This document shows, in pieces, positions 1 through 6,765 of a stretch of 29,746 nucleotides of DNA. The DNA comes from JANXXV01 sp038230275 (GTDB taxonomy: Bacteria; Acidobacteriota; Terriglobia; Bryobacterales; Bryobacteraceae), in contig JBBRNO010000079.1 of the NCBI GenBank assembly GCA_038230275.1, positions 1 through 29,746 of the forward strand. Direction: 5' to 3'. Position numbers and translations under genes: made by a program. The notes beneath the pieces are model-generated. The model did not search any database, had not been told where the DNA came from, and saw only the letters and a program-made list of their open reading frames with translations. The first letter of the stretch is position 1. Each line of letters begins with the position of its first letter.

Positions 1-1490
1 CCATCCACAGGGCCGCGCGGACGGGCACGGAAGAACCGGACAATTGCATTAGGAGCGCACTGCCCTGACAGATTAGCCGGCAGCGTTCCCACCGCTGGTG
101 CCGAAAGCAGATCGGCCGGGTTGCCTGCTGAAATGTGTTCCAGTGCCGTCGGGGTTTGACCATCAACAGGGCCTCGCGGACGGGCACGGAAAAACCGCAC
201 CACTGGACTCGGAGCGCATTCTCCGATCAGAAAGGCAGGAAGCGTTCCCGGTGCCACAGCGGATACCAAGCCAGCCGAAGCGCCCGTGCTGATGTGCTCC
301 ATTGCCGTCGGGGTTTGACCATCAACAGGGCCTCGCGGACGGGCACGGAAGAACCGCACCACTGGACTCGGCGCGCATTCTCCAATCAGATAGGACGGAA
401 GCGTTCCCGGTGCCGCAACGGAAATCAAGTCGGCCGAACCGCCCGTCGAGATGTGTTCCAGTGGCACTGGCGTCTGCAACTCCACAGGACCGCGCGGGCG
501 GGCTCGGAAGAAACGATCCTGCCGGACCGGGCTAAATTCTCCCATCACGGAGTGTGGCAACGCCGCCAGTGCCGGAGCCGAAAGCAGCGGCTCATGGATT
601 CCTTCCGCGATGGATTCCTGGGTATGGGAAGAGGTTGCCGGGGACTTTGGTCCGATTCTGTAAAACCGCCGTACAGTATTCGGAACACATTCTCCGATCA
701 GCGCCGCCGGCAAGTGGCTCAGTGACGGAGGGGAAGTCAGCGCGGCGGCATCACCCACGTACGCCGTCTCATACAGCGGCAGTCCCGGCGAGGGCACCGG
801 ACCGCGAGGACGTGCACGGAAACCCCGGTCTACAAACGCCGGGGCGTGTTCGCCCAATATGGTGGAGGGCAGCGATGGTCTGGAGGAATGTAGAGCAGGG
901 CTCTCGGCAGAAGTGGGAAGGAGGAGTTCAAACAGGGCGAGATTCGTAGCGGTAACAGGTCCGCGGGGACGCATGCGGAAACCACGATCCAGAAAGCGCG
1001 GTGTGCAGTCTCCAAGGGGCGCCGCGGGATAGGACGGACGAGAAACTGCAGAACCGAAAGATCCCAGATCCGCCGAATTGATGGAAGCGGCGGTGTCCGA
1101 GGCGCCTTCCGCGGACCGGTCCTGCACCGGACCCGACGCCCGCATCCGGAAAAACCGGTTGACGACGGACGGAATCAACGCGGGAGCGGCTAGAGCGGCC
1201 AGCGAGGGGATGGATAGAGTAGCCGCCGACACCGCCGCGCGTGCCGGTTCAGAGCCTGGTTCAATCTGTTCCGAATCGAGAATGGTAGCGCTGACCACCG
1301 GCCCGCGCGGCCGGGCGCGGAAGAAACGACCGCAGATGGCCGGTCCCAAAAGCTCAATCTCTGGAAGGGAACGGGCAAAGGACGCACCGGCGGTTACGGG
1401 TTCGCTCGCGGCTGGATTGGGTTTGATCGTGCAAAACTGAGCGATGGCCGCATCCTGAACCGGCCCGCGAGGGCGCATGCGGAAGGGGTT
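1..1490 (-). repeat. Tandem degenerate repeats (ten copies, 153-171 bp period) inside the large CDS
   Basis: The core that reads CGGAA(G/A)AA-C on the plus strand recurs at about 28, 187, 346, 505, 658, 817, 976, 1147, 1318 and 1480. The spacings are 159, 159, 159, 153, 159, 159, 171, 171 and 162 bp, all multiples of three. On the coding strand each copy gives RFFRARPRGPV or a variant (RFYRIGPKSPA at 658, RGFRMRPRGPV at 976, RFFRMRASGPV at 1147). The copies nearest the left edge share most of the whole unit (GTLP-x4-GECAP, then LEHIS). Copies nearer the gene start keep only the core, so the array looks expanded most recently toward the C-terminus. Confidence 0.9.
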
Positions 1491-2369
1491 CGATACTTCC
1501 CTTAAACCATTGAATACAGAGGGTTTCGTCTCGAAGAGCGGCATGCCCGGAGTGCCATCCTGCGGCGCTGGTGCCAGCTCGGCAGACGCTCCCACTGCGG
1601 AAACGGTTCGGGAGTCCGAAACTTCCGGAAGACCGGACACGGGTAACCTTCCCGACAGCGGTACGCCAGCCGCACTGGCTGCGGAGCCCAACCGCGCATC
1701 AGGCGGCGAAATCGTCCTGCCAAAATCGGACAACTCGCCCGCAAACCGGAGTTGGGCTGAAAAGAATGCCGCACCGTTTGGGTTCGTTTTGTCAAAATTG
1801 CTGCCAGCCTGCGCAGCCATGCCCATTCCGTGCGCGTGAATTCGCCGATAACCGGCGATCTCCGGGAATACCGGGCTTGTGCAGCTGGACGCGGCGGGTT
1901 TGACGTCGATCTGCTTGGTCCGTTTCCAAGAACGGGCGTTGAGAAATGTCGGCGTCAACCCTGCAAGACGCGACTTCCGTTTCGCGTCCGCCCGATGGAA
2001 AGATGGAGGAATCAGCAGCAATTCCGGCGGTATCGAAGCAAACCCCGACGCTAGTCCATAAGTGTGGTCGCGAATAACTAAGGCGCCCAGTACGTGCAAG
2101 GGTACTAGGCCGCAAAATGCCGGCAGATGTTCCTCGGGTTTCGCTGCTGGAACCGGTTCCGGCTGCGCAGGAAGGGGAGCTACAACAGGTTCGGAGCGTT
2201 TCGTAACTAGCTTATGACGCTTCAGTTTACGAGCCGATTCGGCTAGGCGTTCGATGATCAGCTTTTGCTGAGTATCGTAGAAAAGGATCCGGTGATCAGC
2301 CGAACAGAATTCACCATCGGTGAACTTCTTCAACAGCGCGAGTTGGCTTCCGCACTGTAAACAGCGCAT
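1..2369 (-). CDS. Large repeat protein with N-terminal Cys/His zinc-finger-like motif (partial, 3' end off window)
   Basis: An uninterrupted minus-strand frame of 789 codons starts at the ATG at 2369 and runs off the left edge; I read it codon by codon over most of its length and found no stop. The N-terminus starts MRCLQCGSQL and has C3-x2-C6-x15-C22-x3-H26 (GEFCSADHR), a compact finger that probably binds zinc. A basic helical stretch (about residues 35-60) and a Pro/Glu-rich linker follow. Residues about 90-290 are non-repetitive, with no membrane segment or signal peptide obvious. From about residue 290 onward there are ten copies of a 51-57-residue unit whose best-conserved part is RFFRARPRGPV, preceded by GECAP-like residues. 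I recognise no function. The finger plus arginine-rich repeats could suit nucleic-acid or protein binding, but this is only inference. A weak purine stretch (AGAGGGA) lies about 14 nt before the start. Certain as an open frame; function unknown. Confidence 0.85.
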   Translation of the reverse strand, partial: MRCLQCGSQLALLKKFTDGEFCSADHRILFYDTQQKLIIERLAESARKLKRHKLVTKRSEPVVAPLPAQPEPVPAAKPEEHLPAFCGLVPLHVLGALVIRDHTYGLASGFASIPPELLLIPPSFHRADAKRKSRLAGLTPTFLNARSWKRTKQIDVKPAASSCTSPVFPEIAGYRRIHAHGMGMAAQAGSNFDKTNPNGAAFFSAQLRFAGELSDFGRTISPPDARLGSAASAAGVPLSGRLPVSGLPEVSDSRTVSAVGASAELAPAPQDGTPGMPLFETKPSVFNGLREVSNPFRMRPRGPVQDAAIAQFCTIKPNPAASEPVTAGASFARSLPEIELLGPAICGRFFRARPRGPVVSATILDSEQIEPGSEPARAAVSAATLSIPSLAALAAPALIPSVVNRFFRMRASGPVQDRSAEGASDTAASINSADLGSFGSAVSRPSYPAAPLGDCTPRFLDRGFRMRPRGPVTATNLALFELLLPTSAESPALHSSRPSLPSTILGEHAPAFVDRGFRARPRGPVPSPGLPLYETAYVGDAAALTSPPSLSHLPAALIGECVPNTVRRFYRIGPKSPATSSHTQESIAEGIHEPLLSAPALAALPHSVMGEFSPVRQDRFFRARPRGPVELQTPVPLEHISTGGSADLISVAAPGTLPSYLIGECAPSPVVRFFRARPRGPVDGQTPTAMEHISTGASAGLVSAVAPGTLPAFLIGECAPSPVVRFFRARPRGPVDGQTPTALEHISAGNPADLLSAPAVGTLPANLSGQCAPNAIVRFFRARPRGPVD

Positions 2370-2504
2370 TTCGCGGACCTATTCCCTCTGCTTCCAGTGT
2401 AAACAAATCCCCGCAAAAAGATAGACGATTAAGTACCTAAGTTTACGGAAACAAGGGGCTAACTTACGAAATGGCTAAGGTAAAATACCTAGGCGATCAC
2501 CGGA

Positions 2505-2541
2505 ATATAACAGTACTTTTTACGTAAAGGTACTGTTATAT
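2505..2541. repeat. Perfect 12-bp inverted repeat in AT-rich intergenic region
   Basis: Arms 2505-2516 (ATATAACAGTAC) and 2530-2541 are exact reverse complements, separated by a 13-nt spacer. The dyad lies 13 bp past the stop of the carD-like gene and upstream of the repeat-protein gene. The intergenic stretch 2370-2553 is clearly more AT-rich than its surroundings. It also contains related short words (TACCTAAG at about 2433, TACCTAGG at about 2487, TACTTAGAG at about 2551). The dyad could terminate the carD transcript, although no T-run follows on the minus strand, or it could be a protein-binding site for the repeat-protein gene. I could not place a convincing promoter for that gene. Confidence 0.55.
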
Positions 2542-2553
2542 CCAAGTCGATAC

Positions 2554-3063
2554 TTAGAGGGGAAGGGGGAAATTCAGAGCGGACTTCGCTAGAGCTTTTT
2601 GCAGCAGATCGATGGCATCCGTCTCGCAAAGTGCACGACAAATTGAGATCTCAGTGATCAGCATATGACGCGCGCGGTCCAGCATCTTCTTCTCGCGAAA
2701 AGAGAGTGGTTTGTCGGCCTGAAGAATAAGCAGCATTTTCAGAACTTCGGCCGTCTCGAGCAGGCCGCCAACACGCATCTTCTCCGTGTTCTCCTTAAAC
2801 CGGTTCTTCCAGTCCCCATTGCACTTGGACTTTCCCGCAGCCAGGAATAGAAGAACGCGGGCTATTTCACCGGCCTTAGTGACCTTTCGCAAACCGACGT
2901 TGCCCACGTGGGAAAACGGCACCATCACGGTCATGCTCTTGTATGTAAGCCGGAGAAGGTAGAACCGTTCAAATTGCGACCCGAAGGACCGGGTGCTGAT
3001 ATTCTCAATGGTGCCTACCCCATGATTCGGGTAAACTACTTTCTCGCCAACCTGGAAGGTCAT
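2554..3063 (-). CDS. carD: CarD/CdnL-family RNA polymerase-binding transcription regulator
   Basis: The 169-residue product begins MTFQVGEKVVYPNHGVG, the classic start of the CarD RNA-polymerase-interacting domain (Tudor-like, residues 1-60). The helical C-terminal domain has W85 in NGDWKNRFKEN, matching the tryptophan that family members wedge into the promoter upstream of the -10 element. The following segment (ETAEVLKMLL, then PLSFREKKMLDRA) also fits the family. CarD proteins bind the RNAP beta subunit and stabilise open complexes, especially at rRNA promoters. I chose the ATG at 3063 over the TTG at 3123. It is preceded by AGAGG eight nt upstream, it gives the usual family length, and the TTG lies at or before the predicted transcription start. 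The gene appears to be its own transcription unit. Confidence 0.92.
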   Translation of the reverse strand: MTFQVGEKVVYPNHGVGTIENISTRSFGSQFERFYLLRLTYKSMTVMVPFSHVGNVGLRKVTKAGEIARVLLFLAAGKSKCNGDWKNRFKENTEKMRVGGLLETAEVLKMLLILQADKPLSFREKKMLDRARHMLITEISICRALCETDAIDLLQKALAKSALNFPLPL

Positions 3064-3123
3064 GCTGGGACCTCTGTACACTTTCGTGAAGTTGTCAGTT
3101 ACTTTTTGGGAACTTGAAACCAA

Positions 3124-3152
3124 ATCTTAATGCCGAAAGGGGGGGATGTCAA
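3124..3152 (-). promoter_or_regulatory. Sigma70-type promoter of the carD-like gene
   Basis: On the minus strand TTGACA (3152-3147), a 17-nt spacer containing a run of Cs, and TAAGAT (3129-3124) form a near-consensus promoter. Transcription should start near 3117, giving an untranslated leader of about 54 nt before the ATG at 3063. This supports the shorter CarD start. Confidence 0.75.
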
Positions 3153-3222
3153 TAGAAATATGCGGGTACTACGGAGTTTGCCGTACAAAACAGAATTACC
3201 AAAGCACGGACATGCAAGGCGG

Positions 3223-3251
3223 TTGACACTTTTCTAAAGTGTGGGTATTGT
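3223..3251 (+). promoter_or_regulatory. Plus-strand promoter candidate with a dyad, pointing into the 3' end of the sialidase gene
   Basis: TTGACA (3223-3228), a 17-nt spacer and TATTGT (3246-3251) read on the plus strand. The spacer is mostly filled by an exact 7-bp dyad, ACACTTT (3226-3232) and AAAGTGT (3236-3242), with a 3-nt loop. No convincing plus-strand gene follows, so a transcript from here would be antisense to the sialidase gene ending at 3344. It could be a relic, an antisense promoter, or chance. Confidence 0.4.
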
Positions 3252-3343
3252 CTGACCCAAAATTTGGCATCTCCAATTTAGCCCTTTATTTCTATCGCGT
3301 TTCAAGGTTAGCGATGACTTCACGGAGCAAGTTCTATTCAGAA

Positions 3344-4339
3344 TTATTGGGGAATGGCGGCCAGAGACACCTGTACGTGCCGTATCTTCTTCCGGTTCCA
3401 AGTGTAGGTGACGTGGACACTGCCGTCAGAGGCCTGAATGATTGCAGGGTACGAAAATTCGCCCGGATCTGTTTCGAGGGGCAAAAAACTGTTCCAGTGT
3501 TCCCCATCGCGGCTGACCGCCAGGTTTAGCGGCGACCTACCCTTTGCAGTGTGGTTGTAGACGAGCAGAATACGGCCGTCTTTCAGTGCCACCGCATCGA
3601 TACCGCTGTTGGGGTTGGGCAATTCGGAAGGCCTCAAATCGGTCCAAGTCTTGCCGCCATCGGTAGAGTCCGAGATACAGATGCGGCCGATGCGCGGCGT
3701 GGAGCGGACGAACATGCGCAGGTGGCTCTTACCTAAGGAAACGATCGCCGGTTGAATGGTGCCTCGTGGTTCGCCGCGAAACACGATTGGTCCGTGCTTG
3801 GTCCAGGTTTTCCCGTTGTCAATGCTGCGCTCCACCCAGGATGTCCAGGCTTGGTAGCTCTCCACGGAGGTGCCGCTGACAATGGCCCCATCCTGCAGCA
3901 GCAGCGGCTTGTTCTTGATTGGCCCCAGGACGCCCGCCGGAAGGTGTTCCACCGGTGACCAGCTTTGACCGCCGTCCCGGCTGAAGCGGCGGGCTCCGGT
4001 CCACGCTTCGGGCGAGGGGCCGAACTTGTAATACATCCAGAGCGTGTTGTCGGCACTGAAGAATAGCACTGGGTTGAAGGTGGGAATATTGGGCTCGCGC
4101 GCCAGTTCTACCGGAGCGGACCACTGGCCCTTCGACTTACGGGAAGACCAGATGGCGACGTCCGGCTTGCCCTCCGCTGTGCCACCGAACCAGGCGGCGA
4201 GGAATTCATTCGGGCCGGTTTCTACGATTGTAGAAGCATGGCAAGAGGGAAAGGGCGCGTCTTCGTAAATGAATTCGGAGGTGGTGGCGGCAACCAGGCT
4301 GGTGATACCGATCAGTAGGAGAAGCAATGCATGGATCAT
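3344..4339 (-). CDS. Secreted sialidase-like (BNR/Asp-box) beta-propeller protein
   Basis: This 331-residue protein has a signal peptide (residues 1 to about 18, LLLLLIGITSLVAA). The mature part matches the bacterial exo-alpha-sialidase/BNR_2 type of six-bladed propeller. Four Asp-box-like motifs are visible: SRDGGQSW at 120-127, SIDNGKTW at 172-179, STDGGKTW at 225-232 and a shortened SRDGEHW near 276-282. HASTIVE and AAWFGGTAEGKPD near residues 34-60 and SYPAI near 297 are also typical. In this broad family many members are not true sialidases and act on other glycosides, so the substrate is unknown. It starts 49 bp after the TM-anchored protein gene upstream on the same strand and may be the last gene of that transcript. 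The start ATG at 4339 has only a weak purine-rich ribosome site. Confidence 0.85.
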   Translation of the reverse strand: MIHALLLLLIGITSLVAATTSEFIYEDAPFPSCHASTIVETGPNEFLAAWFGGTAEGKPDVAIWSSRKSKGQWSAPVELAREPNIPTFNPVLFFSADNTLWMYYKFGPSPEAWTGARRFSRDGGQSWSPVEHLPAGVLGPIKNKPLLLQDGAIVSGTSVESYQAWTSWVERSIDNGKTWTKHGPIVFRGEPRGTIQPAIVSLGKSHLRMFVRSTPRIGRICISDSTDGGKTWTDLRPSELPNPNSGIDAVALKDGRILLVYNHTAKGRSPLNLAVSRDGEHWNSFLPLETDPGEFSYPAIIQASDGSVHVTYTWNRKKIRHVQVSLAAIPQ

Positions 4340-4347
4340 CTTTGGCA

Positions 4348-4373
4348 GTATACGCCGGAAGTATACGCCGGAA
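4348..4373. repeat. Perfect 13-bp tandem duplication in the leader of the sialidase gene
   Basis: GTATACGCCGGAA occurs twice with no gap (4348-4360 and 4361-4373). It lies between the stop of the upstream gene (4389) and the sialidase start (4339). It is a small recent duplication in the leader and may change spacing of regulatory signals. Confidence 0.8.
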
Positions 4374-4388
4374 GTGCAGGCCCGGTAA

Positions 4389-4946
4389 TCATGGCGTGAT
4401 TTCGATTAGCGGCGCAATCTCGAGGTTGCCGTCTGCCCAGCCATGGCCGGGATAGTAGGCCTGTTCGTCAGGCCAGACGAACGCAATGGTTGCGCCGGAT
4501 CTCTTTTTCCAAAGCAGGCGGTTGTAGGAGTGCCGGTGCCAGGATGCCCGTGGAGCGCCAAGGATGCTGAACTGGAATGGTGTAGGCCAGCTGAGCCAGC
4601 TGCGGCACTTCAGGAAAGAAATCTGGTCGTCAGGATCGGGCGCGAATTCGTAACACGCGCCGGCGGAATCCGAAGCGCAATTCTTGAGCGGACCGAAGGT
4701 AAAGGCGCGCCCTGCTCTGGAAAGAGTGACCCGGCGCTGGGCATCCAGAGCCAGGTTAAGGTCCTTTGGCAGTATCCATCGGCGGGAACCTACAATGAAC
4801 TGGCTCGCGTCCAGCGCATACGGGCCGCCCAGTGGTAGGTTTGCGTACGGAATCGTGAAAAAGCGATCCAGGAAGGAAGAAATTTGCGGTCCGATTGTCA
4901 GCCATGCGATCAGGGCGCAGAGGACCGCTAGAACCGATCTAGTCAA
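4389..4946 (-). CDS. Uncharacterised protein with one N-terminal membrane segment
   Basis: The frame of 185 residues begins at a TTG, 9 bp after the stop of the polyprenyl synthase gene, so translation is probably coupled. Residues 5 to about 28 (LAVLCALIAWLTIGPQISSF) form a membrane anchor or uncleaved signal. The rest is a soluble domain rich in Trp, Pro and aromatic residues, with three cysteines (in KNCASDSAGACYEF and FLKCRSW) that could form disulfides outside the cytoplasm. I do not recognise the family. No ATG is available near the N-terminus, and the alternative start is accepted because of the spacing and the membrane segment. Confidence 0.6.
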   Translation of the reverse strand: MTRSVLAVLCALIAWLTIGPQISSFLDRFFTIPYANLPLGGPYALDASQFIVGSRRWILPKDLNLALDAQRRVTLSRAGRAFTFGPLKNCASDSAGACYEFAPDPDDQISFLKCRSWLSWPTPFQFSILGAPRASWHRHSYNRLLWKKRSGATIAFVWPDEQAYYPGHGWADGNLEIAPLIEITP

Positions 4947-4955
4947 AATCGCGAT

Positions 4956-5957
4956 TTAGTGATCCCGATCCGTCACCAGATCCGTTACATCCGCCAATGC
5001 ACGCTGATACGGCGACTCAGGAAACTCATTGATAATCGCCCTGGCTTTCCCGGCGAAGTCCTGCGCGCGATTGCGGGCGCGGGCAATGCCGTCGTGGCGT
5101 TCGATGAACTTCCGGATCTCCTGCACCGACACCTTTTCGTAGTTGCTGTCGCGCAGTACGGTCTCTACCATCTGGCGGCCTTCGCGGTCGCCGCTTTCCA
5201 GCGCGTAGATCAGCGGCAGGGTGACTTTGCCCTCGCGCAGATCGTTGCCCACCGGCTTGCCCAGAATGGTCTCGCGCGCGGTGAAATCCAGAATATCGTC
5301 GATCAACTGAAACGCGATACCCAGGTTCCAGGCGAATTCGCCCAGCTTTCGCTCGATGGCCTCGTCCGTGGTGCCCACCACCGCACCCAGCCGGGCGCAG
5401 GCGGAAAACAGGCTGGCCGTCTTGCGGTCCACCAATTCCATGTAGTCGGCTTCGGAAATTCCAATCTTGCCGATGCGCTCCAATTGCAGCAGTTCGCCTT
5501 CCACCATGGCTTGGGTGAGGCTGATCAGAATATCCAGAAGATGGAAGTTGCGCAGCCGCAGCGCGATCTGGAACGCCTGCATGTAAAGCCAATCGCCCGC
5601 GAGCACCGATGTGTGGTTGCCCCAAATGGCGTTCGTCGTTGGTTTGCCGCGCCGGGTTTCCGCTACGTCGATGATGTCATCATGCACCAGCGTGGCCGTG
5701 TGGATCATCTCCACCACCGCGGCCATGCGGATAGCGCTGTCGCCGGCATCGCCCACCAGCTTGCAGGAGAGCAGCAGCAGGATGGGCCGCAAGCGCTTCC
5801 CGCCATTGGAGTTCAGATACTTTCCGATGGTGGTGACGGCCGATACCGAAGCCATCGATTCCAGGCTGATCTCGCGTTCGACTTTACGTAGATCTTCCTG
5901 GACCAAGTCCAGTATCTCCCTGGCGTTAAGGGACTGCCCCAACTTACTAAATCCCAT
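4956..5957 (-). CDS. ispB: Long-chain polyprenyl diphosphate synthase (octaprenyl/heptaprenyl type)
   Basis: The 333-residue protein is an all-alpha prenyltransferase that extends farnesyl diphosphate with isopentenyl diphosphate, normally to make the side chain of quinones. The first aspartate-rich motif is HDDIID (D93-D97) and the second is LIDDILDFT (D220-D224). GGKRLRP near residue 52 binds the diphosphate. The residue five places before the first motif is alanine (A88), as in long-chain enzymes, rather than the aromatic residue of farnesyl synthases. The exact chain length cannot be read. I chose the ATG at 5957, preceded by GGGA, because the longer frame from 6035 would overlap the end of tatD. 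It follows tatD by 28 bp in the operon. Confidence 0.92.
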   Translation of the reverse strand: MGFSKLGQSLNAREILDLVQEDLRKVEREISLESMASVSAVTTIGKYLNSNGGKRLRPILLLLSCKLVGDAGDSAIRMAAVVEMIHTATLVHDDIIDVAETRRGKPTTNAIWGNHTSVLAGDWLYMQAFQIALRLRNFHLLDILISLTQAMVEGELLQLERIGKIGISEADYMELVDRKTASLFSACARLGAVVGTTDEAIERKLGEFAWNLGIAFQLIDDILDFTARETILGKPVGNDLREGKVTLPLIYALESGDREGRQMVETVLRDSNYEKVSVQEIRKFIERHDGIARARNRAQDFAGKARAIINEFPESPYQRALADVTDLVTDRDH

Positions 5958-5985
5958 TGAACTTCCCAGTGTAACCGTTGCGTTT

Positions 5986-6765
5986 CTATACTGGCAAACA
6001 CAACCTCTGAAAGTTGGATGTCGTGGAGGCGGCAATCCGTTCCAAATCTTCTCCGCGAAGTTCCGCCAGGCGGCGCGCCGTATGGACTACATGGGCCGGT
6101 TCGTTGCGCTTTCCCCGGAATGGAACAGGCGGCAGATAGGGAGAATCCGTCTCAATCAACAGCCGGTCGAGCGGAATCAATTTCGCGGATTCATGCACAT
6201 CGGTGGCTTTCGGGTAGGTGAGAATGCCGGCGAAGCTGACGTAGCAATCCAGTTCCAGCGCTTGCCTGGCCTGTGCCGCGCCGCCGGTAAAGCAATGCAG
6301 AATGCACGGCAGCCCGGTGGGACGCCAGTGCTGTTTCAACAGCGCATAGGTGTCGTCCCAGGCATCCCGGGTGTGGATGATGATGGGCTTGCGCGCGCTA
6401 TGGGCCATCTGCATCTGTTCGATGAAGAGGGCGGCTTGCTCGTCTTTTGGAATCGGCTGGTAGTGATAGTCCAGGCCGATCTCACCCACGGCGATTACTT
6501 TGGAATGCTTCAGCAATGCGGGGATGCGGTCCAGCACTTGCCTGTCCGCGTTTAAGGCGTACTGCGGATGAATGCCCACCGTGGCCAGCAGAATCTCGTG
6601 TTTCTCCGCCAGGCGAATGGCCGCCTCCAGATCTGGCGGACCTTCCCCGGTGCCGATGGCGAGCATCTGCGTCACGCCCGCCTCGACGGCACGTTCGATT
6701 GCCGCCTCGCGGTCTGTATCAAATTGTGTGTCGTCCAGGTGGCAGTGGGAATCGACTAGCGTCAC
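5986..6765 (-). CDS. tatD: TatD-family metal-dependent hydrolase
   Basis: The 259-residue TIM-barrel protein has the full set of TatD metal motifs: DSHCHLDD (H7, H9), GEIGLDYH, IIHTRDA, LHCFTGG and IETDSPYL. Family members are 3'-5' DNA/RNA exonucleases or deoxyribonucleases. The start is a GTG at 6765 that overlaps the metG stop by four bases (GTGA), so the two are translationally coupled. The metG-tatD order is common in bacteria and supports the assignment. Confidence 0.95.
   Translation of the reverse strand: MTLVDSHCHLDDTQFDTDREAAIERAVEAGVTQMLAIGTGEGPPDLEAAIRLAEKHEILLATVGIHPQYALNADRQVLDRIPALLKHSKVIAVGEIGLDYHYQPIPKDEQAALFIEQMQMAHSARKPIIIHTRDAWDDTYALLKQHWRPTGLPCILHCFTGGAAQARQALELDCYVSFAGILTYPKATDVHESAKLIPLDRLLIETDSPYLPPVPFRGKRNEPAHVVHTARRLAELRGEDLERIAASTTSNFQRLCLPV

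Noticed and set aside
98..1440. Plus-strand open frames with RGRARKKR-like repeated peptides
   Set aside because: They are interrupted by stops and lie opposite the continuous minus-strand frame; the repeats on the plus strand are only the complement of the RFFRARPRGPV repeats.
1..1490. CRISPR array or DNA-level satellite
   Set aside because: Units are 153-171 bp, all multiples of three, and degenerate in a protein-conserving way; there are no short identical repeats with unique spacers.
4959..5891. Long plus-strand frame of 310 codons opposite the polyprenyl synthase gene
   Set aside because: It is the antisense shadow of a well-supported enzyme and shows no recognisable domain.
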